Shown one piece after another: positions 51,869 through 60,467 of a stretch of DNA of 64,000 bases (its first letter is position 1; each line of letters begins with the position of its first letter). A model generated the notes under the pieces. The model saw only the letters and a program-made list of their open reading frames with translations. It was not told the origin of the DNA and did no database searches. The stretch comes from Thermogemmatispora carboxidivorans (GTDB lineage: Bacteria > Chloroflexota > Ktedonobacteria > Ktedonobacterales > Ktedonobacteraceae). Made by a program: the position numbers and the translations under genes. The stretch is from NCBI RefSeq assembly GCF_000702505.1, contig NZ_JNIM01000001.1, forward strand, positions 1,178,001-1,242,000. The letters run 5' to 3'.

Positions 51869-52336
51869 ACGAGGAACTACGCAGAATCGTTGAGCCAGTC
51901 GAGCAGTTGGACTCGATTGCACAGAAGGCTATTGTCGAGGAGTTCCGGCGAGTCGTCACAGTCGTGGCCAGGATGGCGCCGGGGGACCTGATGCCCTGGG
52001 ATGAGGAGTTTGAGCGATTTACCCTGCGGGAGCGTACTGTGCTGCAGCTAGCGAAGGGGGCGTCTGGACGGGGCGCGCGAGACAGTCGAGGCGATCACTG
52101 GGCTTGGCGACCATGCGATCGCATATCCTTGCTTGTTCGATCCTCTCGATGGCGACAGCCGCGAGCTGCGTTGCTCCTGCCTTGCTGTCTTCTTTATCCT
52201 CCTTTCAGTCTCCTTAAGCAGATCGGGGCGGAGGCTCTCGACCTCTCTTAGGGCTGCTGCTGAGTTGACACGAGGCTGCCAGGCGCTTGCGCAGTCCTGG
52301 GCGTGGGAGATTGCCTGGAGACCACAGGGGCCGTGA
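51865..52336 (+). pseudogene. Frameshifted hypothetical gene next to the CRISPR leader
   Basis: From GTG 51865 a plausible protein runs VNEELRRIVEPVEQLDS... to LRERTVLQLAKG. It becomes compositionally odd (Arg/Trp-rich) right after a GGGGG run at about 52056-52060. Removing one G there continues into another frame (RLDGARETVEAITGLGDHAIAY...FDPLDGDSREL) that stays open to 52336. The smooth join suggests a one-base insertion. The family is not recognised. Sequencing error, phase variation or true decay are all possible. Confidence 0.4.
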
Positions 52337-52588
52337 TTGTGGGTCGGGCCAAGGGCGGGCGTGTCTCCGGATCGGCGAGGCGCTGCCCCATCGAGCTGCT
52401 CCATCTGGGTGCACTGCTCTCTACTTTAGTGCCATTTTTTTTACTACTGTCAGTAGAAGTCAATATTGCTGCTTCTACGACTGCTGCCGTTCGCTTCGAG
52501 CATCTCGGCACCCGGCCTTCCACGCAGCGATGCTCGAAGGGCTTTCCAGGCCGCTGGAAGGCTATAGTGGCTGGCATCATAGCCGCAC
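52337..52588. other. CRISPR leader-proximal region
   Basis: No gene. GATGCTCGAA occurs at 52529-52538 and 52619-52628, and in inverted form (TTCGAGCATC) at 52495-52504, giving a possible long stem. GTAGAAG/CTTCTAC form another small stem around 52454-52479. These repeated motifs may be protein-binding sites for spacer integration or a small RNA. Confidence 0.4.
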
Positions 52589-52616
52589 AAAAGCGGTCAC
52601 TACTGACCGCTTTTTT
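52589..52616 (+). terminator. Terminator insulating the CRISPR promoter
   Basis: AAAAGCGGTCA (52589-52599), loop CTAC, TGACCGCTTTT (52604-52614) with a run of six T. It would stop transcripts coming from the left just before the array's own promoter. Confidence 0.8.
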
Positions 52617-52633
52617 GGGATGCTCGAAACCGC

Positions 52634-52662
52634 TTGACGGACGCCGCTCCAGATGCTACTCT
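52634..52662 (+). promoter_or_regulatory. CRISPR leader promoter
   Basis: TTGACG (52634-52639), 17 bp, TACTCT (52657-52662). Transcription would start about 6 nt before the first repeat (52675), setting the direction of the array to the right. Confidence 0.65.
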
Positions 52663-52674
52663 AGAGAGGGGGCG

Positions 52675-53534
52675 GTCAGAACCCCGCTTAAGCCCGTTGA
52701 GGGATTGAAAGAAGCAGCGTGTCGCAGCGCTACCACAGGCGCGGCGCTAGTCAGAACCCCGCTTAAGCCCGTTGAGGGATTGAAAGCTTCTACCGTAATA
52801 ATCTGTCCACGCGCATGGCGGTGTCAGAACCCCGCTTAAGCCCGTTGAGGGATTGAAAGCCCGGGCAAGCCCTGCGTCATCGGCCACGCCCAGCGCAGTC
52901 AGAACCCCGCTTAAGCCCGTTGAGGGATTGAAAGCAAACACATCCTGAGCCATGTAGGCGAGCTGCTCGTGTCAGAACCCCGCTTAAGCCCGTTGAGGGA
53001 TTGAAAGAGCTATGATTATACCGTGACGGTGGAGCCATGATGGTCAGAACCCCGCTTAAGCCCGTTGAGGGATTGAAAGGCTGGGGATACGCCAATTCTG
53101 GTAGATAGTACTGGGGTCAGAACCCCGCTTAAGCCCGTTGAGGGATTGAAAGAAGCAATCGACGCAATCTGCAATCATTGCGACATGGTCAGAACCCCGC
53201 TTAAGCCCGTTGAGGGATTGAAAGTTACCCCCCTCTAGACCCGAGCCAAAAACCGGTTTTGGTCAGAACCCCGCTTAAGCCCGTTGAGGGATTGAAAGTT
53301 ACCCCCCTCTAGACCCGAGCCAAAAACCGGTTTTGGTCAGAACCCCGCTTAAGCCCGTTGAGGGATTGAAAGCATCAGAATGATGGACCTCCCTTCTCTT
53401 TCTCTGGTGTCAGAACCCCGCTTAAGCCCGTTGAGGGATTGAAAGTTGCGTAGTTTAAGATTGGTGCGACTCAGAGCAGCATTTGTCAGAACCCCGCTTA
53501 AGCCCGTTGAGGGATTGAAAGGAGGGATTGAAAG
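52675..53534 (+). CRISPR. CRISPR array, 12 repeats of 37 nt, type I-D
   Basis: The repeat begins GTCAGAACCCCGCTT and ends TTGAGGGATTGAAAG (37 nt). All 12 copies look identical. Repeat starts: 52675, 52750, 52823, 52898, 52971, 53043, 53116, 53188, 53262, 53336, 53409, 53485. The 11 spacers are 35-39 nt. Spacers 8 (53225-53261) and 9 (53299-53335) are identical. The last repeat is directly followed by a 13-nt copy of the repeat's 3' end (53522-53534). The 3' handle ATTGAAAG and the leader promoter both indicate rightward transcription, toward and convergent with the cas operon. Confidence 0.97.
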
Positions 53535-53662
53535 AGGAATTGGAACCACTTGGGGATGGCAAGAGTGAATCAGCCCTTTCCCCATAGGGCAGTGAGTGGA
53601 GAAAGGGCTGGTGTTTTCCTGGTTGGAAGAGGGTGCAGAGCAGCAGCCTGACCGGTCGCCCC

Positions 53663-53953
53663 CTAGGAGAAGTAGAGGCGTTCTTCACGTGGTGGCTCGC
53701 CCCCCACGGTGAGAACGCGCTTCACACAGGCCTGGCAGAGAGGATAGATGCGGACACTATCCTCTCGCGCATTCAAGTGAACTGCCAGACGCGCACGGAG
53801 CAGCACAAGCTCTTTCCTGGTCAGGAAGCACTCGAATACCGAATACTGGGTCCATTTGCCAAAGCCACAGAGGAGCTTGTGTACACGGGCGCGGCGCCGA
53901 TCATCAGCGATATCGTAGGCAATGACATAGCAGCAGGTATCGTGGAGTCCCAT
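53663..53953 (-). CDS. cas2: CRISPR adaptation protein Cas2
   Basis: A 96-residue ferredoxin-fold protein that bridges two Cas1 dimers in the spacer-integration complex. CYVIAYDIADDRRRARVHKLLCGFGKWTQYSVFECFL is the Cas2 signature (first Asp after beta-1, then the QYSVFEC strand). It starts 4 nt after the cas1 stop and is the last gene of the operon, 128 bp from the end of the array. Confidence 0.96.
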   Translation of the reverse strand: MGLHDTCCYVIAYDIADDRRRARVHKLLCGFGKWTQYSVFECFLTRKELVLLRARLAVHLNAREDSVRIYPLCQACVKRVLTVGGEPPREERLYFS

Positions 53954-53957
53954 ACGG

Positions 53958-55046
53958 TTACCTCACCAGGAATGGCTGATAGCGCGCGATCTCCCCAGTC
54001 AGGTACTTGGCCAGCAGACGCGCCTGCAGCTCAAGGCAGCGCATGTAACTCACGCGATAGCCGAACACGGGATGCGTGATTTCCTCCTGAAAGCGCTCTT
54101 CGAGGGCGGCCAAAAAGCGCTTTTTTGGCTCTTTCTTGAGGCGATACGTGCCAAACAGCTCCTCGAAATCGTCTCGTCTCACCATGTGCTTGTTCAGCAA
54201 TTTCACCACAACGGAGTCGACGATGAGCGGACGAAACTCCTCCATAAGATCGAGAGCCAACGCCGGACGACCATAGCCACTACTGTGGAGATAGCCGATA
54301 TAGGGATCAAAGCCAACCAGCTGGACCGCCCCCGTGACGCGGTTCGCCAGGATGGTATAACCATAACTCAGCAGAGCATTGACTGGATCGGTCGGGGGAC
54401 GCCTGGTGCGGCCCGGAAAGCACCAGATGTCAGGCTCCACCAGCATCTGCGGAAAAGCGGCATAGTAGAGGGCGCTGCCTTGTCCTTCGAGACCTAACAC
54501 CGTTTCCAAAGGGGTGCCACTGATCCCATGATCGCCTGTGCTGAGACGGGGCAATGAAGAAGCGGAGACCGCTGCAGGCAGCTTGTGGAGCGACTCAATG
54601 ATTGCCGCGAGATCCTTCAGGACCGCAGGTGACTGATTGGGAAAGCGCCGCTGGAGCAATCGCCGCTGATTCGACAGTTTCCCTCTGACAAAGCAGGAAG
54701 CCAGCAAGAGCCGCCGCTGCAGATCGTGATGGGCCTGATGCTGAGCGATCCGCAAGAGCGCATTTTTCGAAGCCTCTGGGATCAGCGATCCCTGGAAACT
54801 CCCATGCTCGCGCACAAAGTGCACGGGGATCTTGCGCTCTAGCAAGAGGTCTAGCGCAGCTGCCGTTAACGTGACATCTCCCAGCACCACGACCTCATCC
54901 ACCTTGATAAGAGGTATACGTTTTTTGATCAGGGCCGTTTTCTGTTCTCCATCGACCAGACGTTGCTCAGGAATATGGATCAACAAGCAATCTTCCGTGT
55001 CTCGTTTTACCAGACTATGGACCTCCATCAGATAGAGTGTAGACAC
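53958..55046 (-). CDS. cas1: CRISPR integrase Cas1
   Basis: The integrase that inserts new spacers at the leader-repeat junction. The 362-residue protein has the N-terminal beta domain (LYLMEVHSLVKRDTEDCLLIHI...IPLIKVDEVVVLGDVTLT) and the helical catalytic domain with metal ligands in DPVNALLSYGYTIL, GFDPYIGYLHSSGYGRPALALDLMEEFRPLIVDSVVV (the Glu/His/Asp set). GTG 55046 is preceded by AAGGAG. The sequence group matches type I-D/I-B-like Cas1 rather than I-E. Confidence 0.96.
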   Translation of the reverse strand: MSTLYLMEVHSLVKRDTEDCLLIHIPEQRLVDGEQKTALIKKRIPLIKVDEVVVLGDVTLTAAALDLLLERKIPVHFVREHGSFQGSLIPEASKNALLRIAQHQAHHDLQRRLLLASCFVRGKLSNQRRLLQRRFPNQSPAVLKDLAAIIESLHKLPAAVSASSLPRLSTGDHGISGTPLETVLGLEGQGSALYYAAFPQMLVEPDIWCFPGRTRRPPTDPVNALLSYGYTILANRVTGAVQLVGFDPYIGYLHSSGYGRPALALDLMEEFRPLIVDSVVVKLLNKHMVRRDDFEELFGTYRLKKEPKKRFLAALEERFQEEITHPVFGYRVSYMRCLELQARLLAKYLTGEIARYQPFLVR

Positions 55047-55103
55047 CTTCTGCTCCTTTCCTTTATATTCACTCGATTACCATTAATGATCAGTAGTGGC
55101 TTT

Positions 55104-55775
55104 TCAGAAGATTTCAAGCAGAGATTTCGTTGCGTCTCCCCGCTCTTGTTGTTCCTGGAGAGCGCGGACCTCCTCAGGTAAGCAGAGCGGTAACAGGCTG
55201 CAGTCGCGGCAACGCCTTGTAGTTTTCCCCTGAAGCGGAGCCGGAGGGCGCGGCTCTCTGGCCAGCGCCAGAGCAAGCTGAATACTTTCCAGGGTTTTCT
55301 GACGGAGCTCGGGAAGAAACAGAACCTGCTCACGCCGTCGTGAACCAAAGTAAAAAAGGTAGCCGTGCGAGAGCGGTGCCAGGTGCGGGAGATATTCCTC
55401 TAGACAGAGGGCCTGAGCGCAGAGCTGGATATGATCGTTGAGCCAGCGTCCCTCTCGCCCACGCTTGTATTCGACAGGCACCAGCGTGCCCGCCTCCTCT
55501 TCAAGCGCGTCAAGGTAGCCAGCTATGTGCAGGCGCTCGCTAGCGAGGTAGAGGCGATGGATGCGCTCCACACCTTTCTCAGCAAATGCTGCAGGCTGAT
55601 CTACCCGTTGGTGCAGGAGTTGACCCTCTAGCACCGAAGCATTCACCAGCATTTCTGCCTGAACATACTCGTAGTAGAAGCGTCTTGGACAATACTCCAA
55701 GGCATTCAGCGCAGAAAAGGGAATGAGCATCTGCTCTAGCGGCTCAGGGGAGGTCGGGATGGTAGGCGACTGCAT
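55104..55775 (-). CDS. cas4: CRISPR-associated exonuclease Cas4
   Basis: A 223-residue PD-(D/E)xK nuclease that trims prespacers and helps select PAM. NALEYCPRRFYYEYV holds the first Fe-S Cys, EGQLLHQRVDQ and VPVEYKRGREG are the nuclease motifs (Glu-x-Lys), and CRDCSLLPLC carries the three C-terminal Fe-S cysteines. ATG 55775 with GGAGG is inside the end of cas6 (32-nt overlap). A GTG 13 codons upstream is possible but less well served. Confidence 0.95.
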   Translation of the reverse strand: MQSPTIPTSPEPLEQMLIPFSALNALEYCPRRFYYEYVQAEMLVNASVLEGQLLHQRVDQPAAFAEKGVERIHRLYLASERLHIAGYLDALEEEAGTLVPVEYKRGREGRWLNDHIQLCAQALCLEEYLPHLAPLSHGYLFYFGSRRREQVLFLPELRQKTLESIQLALALAREPRPPAPLQGKTTRRCRDCSLLPLCLPEEVRALQEQQERGDATKSLLEIF

Positions 55776-56775
55776 CTTTCTCCTCCGCTTGTTCATGGGC
55801 GACCAGCGTCGCACTGGCCGCGCTATCGCTAGCTGGCGGTAGCTCTGCCGACGAAAAACCGTTCAGACAGCGGGCCTGCCCCATACCCATTGCCGTTTTG
55901 TAGCCCACTCCACTGAAGAGGGCCAGACGAGCCAGAGAAGTCAGCCAGCGCGCTTGTGCTGCGCCCCTCGGCCCTTTCACTTCATATGTGATGCGTCCCA
56001 AAAAGCCGGTCTGTCCAAAGCGACTGGAAGGCAAGTACTGGGTGCGAAGCTCGTACTGAGACACAATCAGGTGGTCTGCGCACCAGTCAGCGATCTCTTG
56101 AGGAGTCAGACCAGCAGCAACCAGACGCAGGCGCGCTGGAGTGAAGAGATCCCAGGAGCGTGCCAGACTTTCGAAGACAGCAGCCGGCTCAGGAAAGAGC
56201 GTCAGCAGCTTCCCCCAGGAGCGCTGTCCTCTGCTGAAGGCGGTAGGACTGGCGAATTCAAAAGCATAGTGCTCCTGAGCCTCCTGCTCGCGGGCCAGCT
56301 CCTCGAAGGAAGTGACGGCTACCCATGATGGCCCCTCATGTGTCGGATCAGGGGCAGCCAGCATACGTGTCACGAGCAGAGGTGTCTGCTCAACGGTCAG
56401 AGAGAGCTGCCGGGCCTGTTGAAGACAGGCCCGGAGAATAGCCTGGACCAGCCGCTCATCTAAGAGGGTCAGACGCAGCCAGTAGCGTTCCCCTGGTCGC
56501 ACAGGCACTGGTTGCAGGTGACTGGTGGCAATCTGTAGCTCCTTCACACTGAGCTGGCGGAAACCCCAGAGCAGACTAAGGGTATAGGGGCGACGCTGGT
56601 TAGGCTGGTGCAGCCAGGCCGACAGTTCAGGGTCAACCTGGCGTACCAACTGCAAAAAAGCCGCCTGGAGCTGCGGGCCACAACTGGGTGTCAGCCAGCC
56701 TGGCTCTGCTGGCTCTAGCCGCAGCAACATCGAAACCAATGGGCCATGTTCATCGCCGATAGATGCTGAAGACAC
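55744..56775 (-). CDS. cas6: CRISPR RNA endoribonuclease Cas6
   Basis: Cuts the repeat transcript to give crRNAs with the 8-nt ATTGAAAG 5' handle. The 343-residue protein is a tandem RAMP with the C-terminal glycine-rich loop FSGVGYKTAMGMGQARC characteristic of Cas6. The N-terminal half has LRLEPAEPGWLTPSCGPQLQAAFL. It is longer than the usual 240-270 residues, with an acidic/Ala-rich C-terminal tail of about 35 residues in which cas4 begins. The catalytic His cannot be assigned from sequence alone. Confidence 0.9.
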   Translation of the reverse strand: MSSASIGDEHGPLVSMLLRLEPAEPGWLTPSCGPQLQAAFLQLVRQVDPELSAWLHQPNQRRPYTLSLLWGFRQLSVKELQIATSHLQPVPVRPGERYWLRLTLLDERLVQAILRACLQQARQLSLTVEQTPLLVTRMLAAPDPTHEGPSWVAVTSFEELAREQEAQEHYAFEFASPTAFSRGQRSWGKLLTLFPEPAAVFESLARSWDLFTPARLRLVAAGLTPQEIADWCADHLIVSQYELRTQYLPSSRFGQTGFLGRITYEVKGPRGAAQARWLTSLARLALFSGVGYKTAMGMGQARCLNGFSSAELPPASDSAASATLVAHEQAEEKDAVAYHPDLP

Positions 56776-56908
56776 AGTTCTCCTCCTCTCTCTTGCTCAT
56801 TGCTCAGCACGCTGCTCCCTGCTTTTCTCGCTGACGACGGCTGGCGGCGCGAGGCCGTGCCGCTCTGTCTCTGTACTCTGCTTCCTTGAGCTGCCTCGCG
56901 CTTGCCCC

Positions 56909-59572
56909 TTAGAAGAAGAGCGGATCGCTCTCGCCCTGCTGTCCTCGCCGTTGATCACGCTCCAGAACCCTGCGAGGGATCTCCGCCGCAAGCTGCAAGG
57001 CGAGTGGACCCAGCACAGCCTGGTAACGCGCCGTCCGATCAGCGAAGGAGATTTCTAGTACCACAGGGAAGAAGCGCGCTTTCTGGCGCAGCGATATGAG
57101 CCAGGCGACAGTACTGCTCTTCTCTGCGGCCACGAAGGCAGGAATGAAGCGCTCCTGGAAACAGCTACGCACGCAGGCAGGGAGACCGGTATCATCATTG
57201 ATGAACTGCGGTCGCAGGCCCCAGAGGGCAGCAGGCCGGTAGGCCCACGCTGCTTCCCACTCTGCTTGTGAGTGCTCCGGTACCTCCAGACGCAACCCCA
57301 CCTGTCGCGGTTTCTCGCGTAAGGTCTGCAGGCGGCAGAAAAGGACCACCTCCTCTGGGATGCTGACCTGCCGCTGCTGCTCCTTGGGGAAGCAGGCCCG
57401 CTGCCAGTCCTGCGCCGTGGGATAGAAGATCGCATCATAGGAGCGCAGAATGTGGAAGAGATCATAGGAGGTCACGTCCTCGTCTGACAGCCAGTGCTGG
57501 GGATCGAAGACCAGCACCTGGGGCGTCTCGAAGCCCTCGCGAAAGGTCCAGCGAGCGTGCTCGGTATAGTACTGGCTCAGGTCTTGCTGGAGCCAAAGAA
57601 TCGCCTCCTGACTGCTCCGAGGCCGCTCTTGACGCTTCTGGAGTATAGCCGGGAGGCGATTGTCGAAGGCCCTCAGATAGGGGATCAGTGGATCATCCTG
57701 TTTCGGTTCCTGTCCATCGAGTAGAACGGCGAACCGCTCAAAGGCTGCAGTGGGAATATGGCTGAAACCTCCATAGACCTTGGCCCGTTCTTCATACTCC
57801 CCCAGCTGGGCACGCAACTGACCATAGGTCAGCGGGCGCTGGCGCTGTCCATCTTTTCCAGCAAACAACTGCTGCAGGTCCTTCAAAAAGCTGTCGAGCA
57901 GGGGCAAATCCTCATCTGCCGTCCCCTGGCCAAGCAGCCCGAGTGTGCGGAAGAATTCCGCGATCACGCCGCTGCGCACATAGGCTATCAGATCCTGTCG
58001 CGCCGGCATCTGAGCTGCCAGCTTCGCCAGCGTTGCCCGGTCGATTGTCTTCCCATCTCTGGGCGGGTCAGCGCGGCTTTCTGACGCAGCATTCCCTCCT
58101 CCCAGGTGGCTCTCGAAGAGCCGATAGGTCTCCTGGTCCACAACAACCCAGGCACGGCAGGGGCCACAGTGCTCTCCTGCAGGCAAGGCCAGGACCCTTC
58201 CAACGCGACCCAGGCGCTGGAGCAGTTCATCGCCTGACCAGGCGTCGAACAGCAGGAAGTCGAGCGAAGGCCGTGGCTTGCGGGTAGCAGTGGGAGCGAT
58301 GCCCTGCCCTGCTCGCGTGCGCTCAAAGTTGTAGCCAATATCTACCGTGGGCGTGGCCAGAATCAATTGGCGCTCGCGGGCCTCCTCACGTGCCTGAGTA
58401 CCCTGGGGACCAGTAATGCGGCCAATACGCTCGCCGGCGGCTGGCCAGCGCGCACGTAGCTCGCGATAGATCAGATTGATGGTGCGCAGCGAGTTCGAGA
58501 GAATGGCCCCTTCGATGGGGAAGCCATCGGCAGGCTGGGCCTCCAGGAGCGGGCGCAACCTCGGCCACAGTTGCTGAACCAGACTCAGCAGGGCATCCCT
58601 GGTCTGACGCTGGCTGCCCTGGCCTCCGCCCAGCTCGTCAGCACTGTAGATCTCCAGCTCAACGGCAGTCAATGCTCGCACCGGTCGCACTTTGTCCGCC
58701 CACGCCTCGGGGACGGGGTCCTGTGGCTCAATCCACTCGGTCTTGATCTCGAGCTGCTCCAGAAAGCGGCGCATCGCTGGCGAGGGGGTGGCCGTCAACA
58801 GGCAGATCTGGCGAGGGCTGTCGAGGGCATCGGAGTTGCTGAAGTAGCCGCAGAAGGCAGACAGCTTCAAAAAGAAGAGGAAGGCGGCGAACTGCCGGGG
58901 ACTGTAGTAGTGGACCTCGTCGATGATCACCAGACCAAAGTTCCGCAGCAGGTCGGTCAGCAGCTCCCCGCGGTCAAAGCGATTGTAGGAGGCGGTCAGG
59001 ATGTAGTAGAAAATGTCGGGGTTGGTCACAAAGATGGTGGCCTGCGTCGTCGAGACATCTTCCTGCTGGGCCGTGACCGGATCGCTGAGCAGCTGACGCA
59101 GGTGCCAGCCACGCCGAGACCGCTCTTCGGCAGGCAGCTTCTGCCAGCTCTTCTGCAGATGGTCGCGCGTCACGGGGATCACCTGGTAGGGCAGTCCATA
59201 ACGCCGACAGAACTCGCTGGCGCTGCGCACGTGTTGGTCGATCAGTTCGTTGGTGGGGGCAATGAATAAGGTGTCCCCCAGGCGCGGCGTCAGCTGATCC
59301 AGGCCGATCTGGCGCACACGCCCCAGTAAGCGCAGCAAAGCCCCCAGGGTTTTGCCTGTGCCAGTGGCATGGGTATTGATCACCAGCGGCGCGCTAGCCT
59401 GGTACATGCGCCACTGATGGTAGAGGAGCCGACTCTCCTCCTCTGGTGGGGAGTCACCGGTCTGGCCCGCTTCCTGTTCTGGCCTGGAGGGGGGGACGGA
59501 GCCGGTGAGGGCGAGCGGGTGCTCGCCCAACCAGAGACGCTCTTCGTACGGCTGCACGGTGACAGTCAGCAT
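56909..59572 (-). CDS. cas3: Type I-D CRISPR helicase Cas3'
   Basis: An SF2 helicase that unwinds target DNA after Cascade recognition. The 887-residue protein has no HD nuclease domain, as expected for type I-D where HD resides in Cas10d. Motif I is HATGTGKTLGALL, motif II IIDEVHYYSP (DEVH), motif III LLTATPSPAMRR, and motif VI DELLQRLGRVGR. The N-terminal 55 residues precede the helicase core (EESRLLYHQWRMYQA). It lies 44 nt downstream of csc1 and 133 nt upstream of cas6. Confidence 0.93.
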   Translation of the reverse strand: MLTVTVQPYEERLWLGEHPLALTGSVPPSRPEQEAGQTGDSPPEEESRLLYHQWRMYQASAPLVINTHATGTGKTLGALLRLLGRVRQIGLDQLTPRLGDTLFIAPTNELIDQHVRSASEFCRRYGLPYQVIPVTRDHLQKSWQKLPAEERSRRGWHLRQLLSDPVTAQQEDVSTTQATIFVTNPDIFYYILTASYNRFDRGELLTDLLRNFGLVIIDEVHYYSPRQFAAFLFFLKLSAFCGYFSNSDALDSPRQICLLTATPSPAMRRFLEQLEIKTEWIEPQDPVPEAWADKVRPVRALTAVELEIYSADELGGGQGSQRQTRDALLSLVQQLWPRLRPLLEAQPADGFPIEGAILSNSLRTINLIYRELRARWPAAGERIGRITGPQGTQAREEARERQLILATPTVDIGYNFERTRAGQGIAPTATRKPRPSLDFLLFDAWSGDELLQRLGRVGRVLALPAGEHCGPCRAWVVVDQETYRLFESHLGGGNAASESRADPPRDGKTIDRATLAKLAAQMPARQDLIAYVRSGVIAEFFRTLGLLGQGTADEDLPLLDSFLKDLQQLFAGKDGQRQRPLTYGQLRAQLGEYEERAKVYGGFSHIPTAAFERFAVLLDGQEPKQDDPLIPYLRAFDNRLPAILQKRQERPRSSQEAILWLQQDLSQYYTEHARWTFREGFETPQVLVFDPQHWLSDEDVTSYDLFHILRSYDAIFYPTAQDWQRACFPKEQQRQVSIPEEVVLFCRLQTLREKPRQVGLRLEVPEHSQAEWEAAWAYRPAALWGLRPQFINDDTGLPACVRSCFQERFIPAFVAAEKSSTVAWLISLRQKARFFPVVLEISFADRTARYQAVLGPLALQLAAEIPRRVLERDQRRGQQGESDPLFF

Positions 59573-59616
59573 GGGGTCTGGCCTCCTTCTTATTTGCTTG
59601 GTTGCTTCGCCCGTAT

Positions 59617-60354
59617 TCAGGGCAGGGTTTCGACGCCGTAGCGCATCCCGGCGGGCAAGTGGACCACTGCACCGCCAGGCAACCGCCCAGTCCAGAAGAG
59701 TCCCCGCAGGCGGGCCTGACGCACCAGGGGCGCCGGCGGAATATTGTAGAGGGTGAAGCTGCGGAGCGTAGAGAGCATGACGTCCGGCAAATCGGCGGCG
59801 TTCAAAAAGAAGTCGACGACCTGCTCTTGCTCCTGCGGCTCCGATGTGAGCAGGTGCAGTGGCTGCCAGTCAAGGCGGGCCTTGCTGTTAAACTTGCCCA
59901 GGCGGATATAGCGTGGCAGAGCGGGTGCGGCCTCCCCGGGCAGGAGCACGTAGAAGCGTGCCCGGCTCTCGGCGGCCAGCAGACGGATCTTGCCGGCCTG
60001 GGGAAAGTTCATGGCCCGCGCTTTGCGGGATCGCTCCAGGGCAATGGCATTCTGATCAAAACGGAAGTAGTAGCTATCCGACTGGGCGTTGAACTGACTA
60101 AAGGCGAAGCGCAGACGACCGGGCAGAAAGGTCGCCGGCGTCACATAGCGGCCCTGACGATTCAGCGGCAGCAGATCCTGCTTATAGCGTGGTGGGCCGT
60201 CCCAGTTGTAGGGAGACACACACCAGCCCAGGGCATAGGTCAGGGCATAGTTGCCGATCACCGGTTCGGTCTCGTAGAGCAGGCCCACCTCGCGGCTGGC
60301 AAAAAAGGTATGCTCCAGCAGAGTCAGGTCAACCTGATAGATAGCAAGCGTCAT
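59617..60354 (-). CDS. csc1: Type I-D Cascade subunit Csc1 (Cas5)
   Basis: A 245-residue RAMP that caps the crRNA 5' handle in the I-D effector complex. It begins MTLAIYQVDLTLLEHTFFASREVGLLYETEPVIGNYALTYALG, the Csc1 pattern, and has the glycine-containing C-terminal strands (RGLFWTGRLPGGAVVHLPAGMRYGV). ATG 60354 follows AGGAGG; the longer frame to 60462 would overlap the csc2 tail region and lacks a ribosome site. Confidence 0.92.
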   Translation of the reverse strand: MTLAIYQVDLTLLEHTFFASREVGLLYETEPVIGNYALTYALGWCVSPYNWDGPPRYKQDLLPLNRQGRYVTPATFLPGRLRFAFSQFNAQSDSYYFRFDQNAIALERSRKARAMNFPQAGKIRLLAAESRARFYVLLPGEAAPALPRYIRLGKFNSKARLDWQPLHLLTSEPQEQEQVVDFFLNAADLPDVMLSTLRSFTLYNIPPAPLVRQARLRGLFWTGRLPGGAVVHLPAGMRYGVETLP

Positions 60355-60467
60355 AGCAATCCTCCTGGCAGGAAGAGGGAGCAGCGATATGACCACCCTG
60401 ATCCACGGCCTGCGCCTCTCTGGCTGGACCGCTGGCAGCCCCCTCTGCCCCTCTTCGCCCACGCACT

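Noticed and set aside
52747..53688. Minus-strand frames through the CRISPR array encoding repeated FNPSTGLSGVLT-type segments
   Set aside because: They are translations of the 37-nt CRISPR repeat, not a repeat protein.
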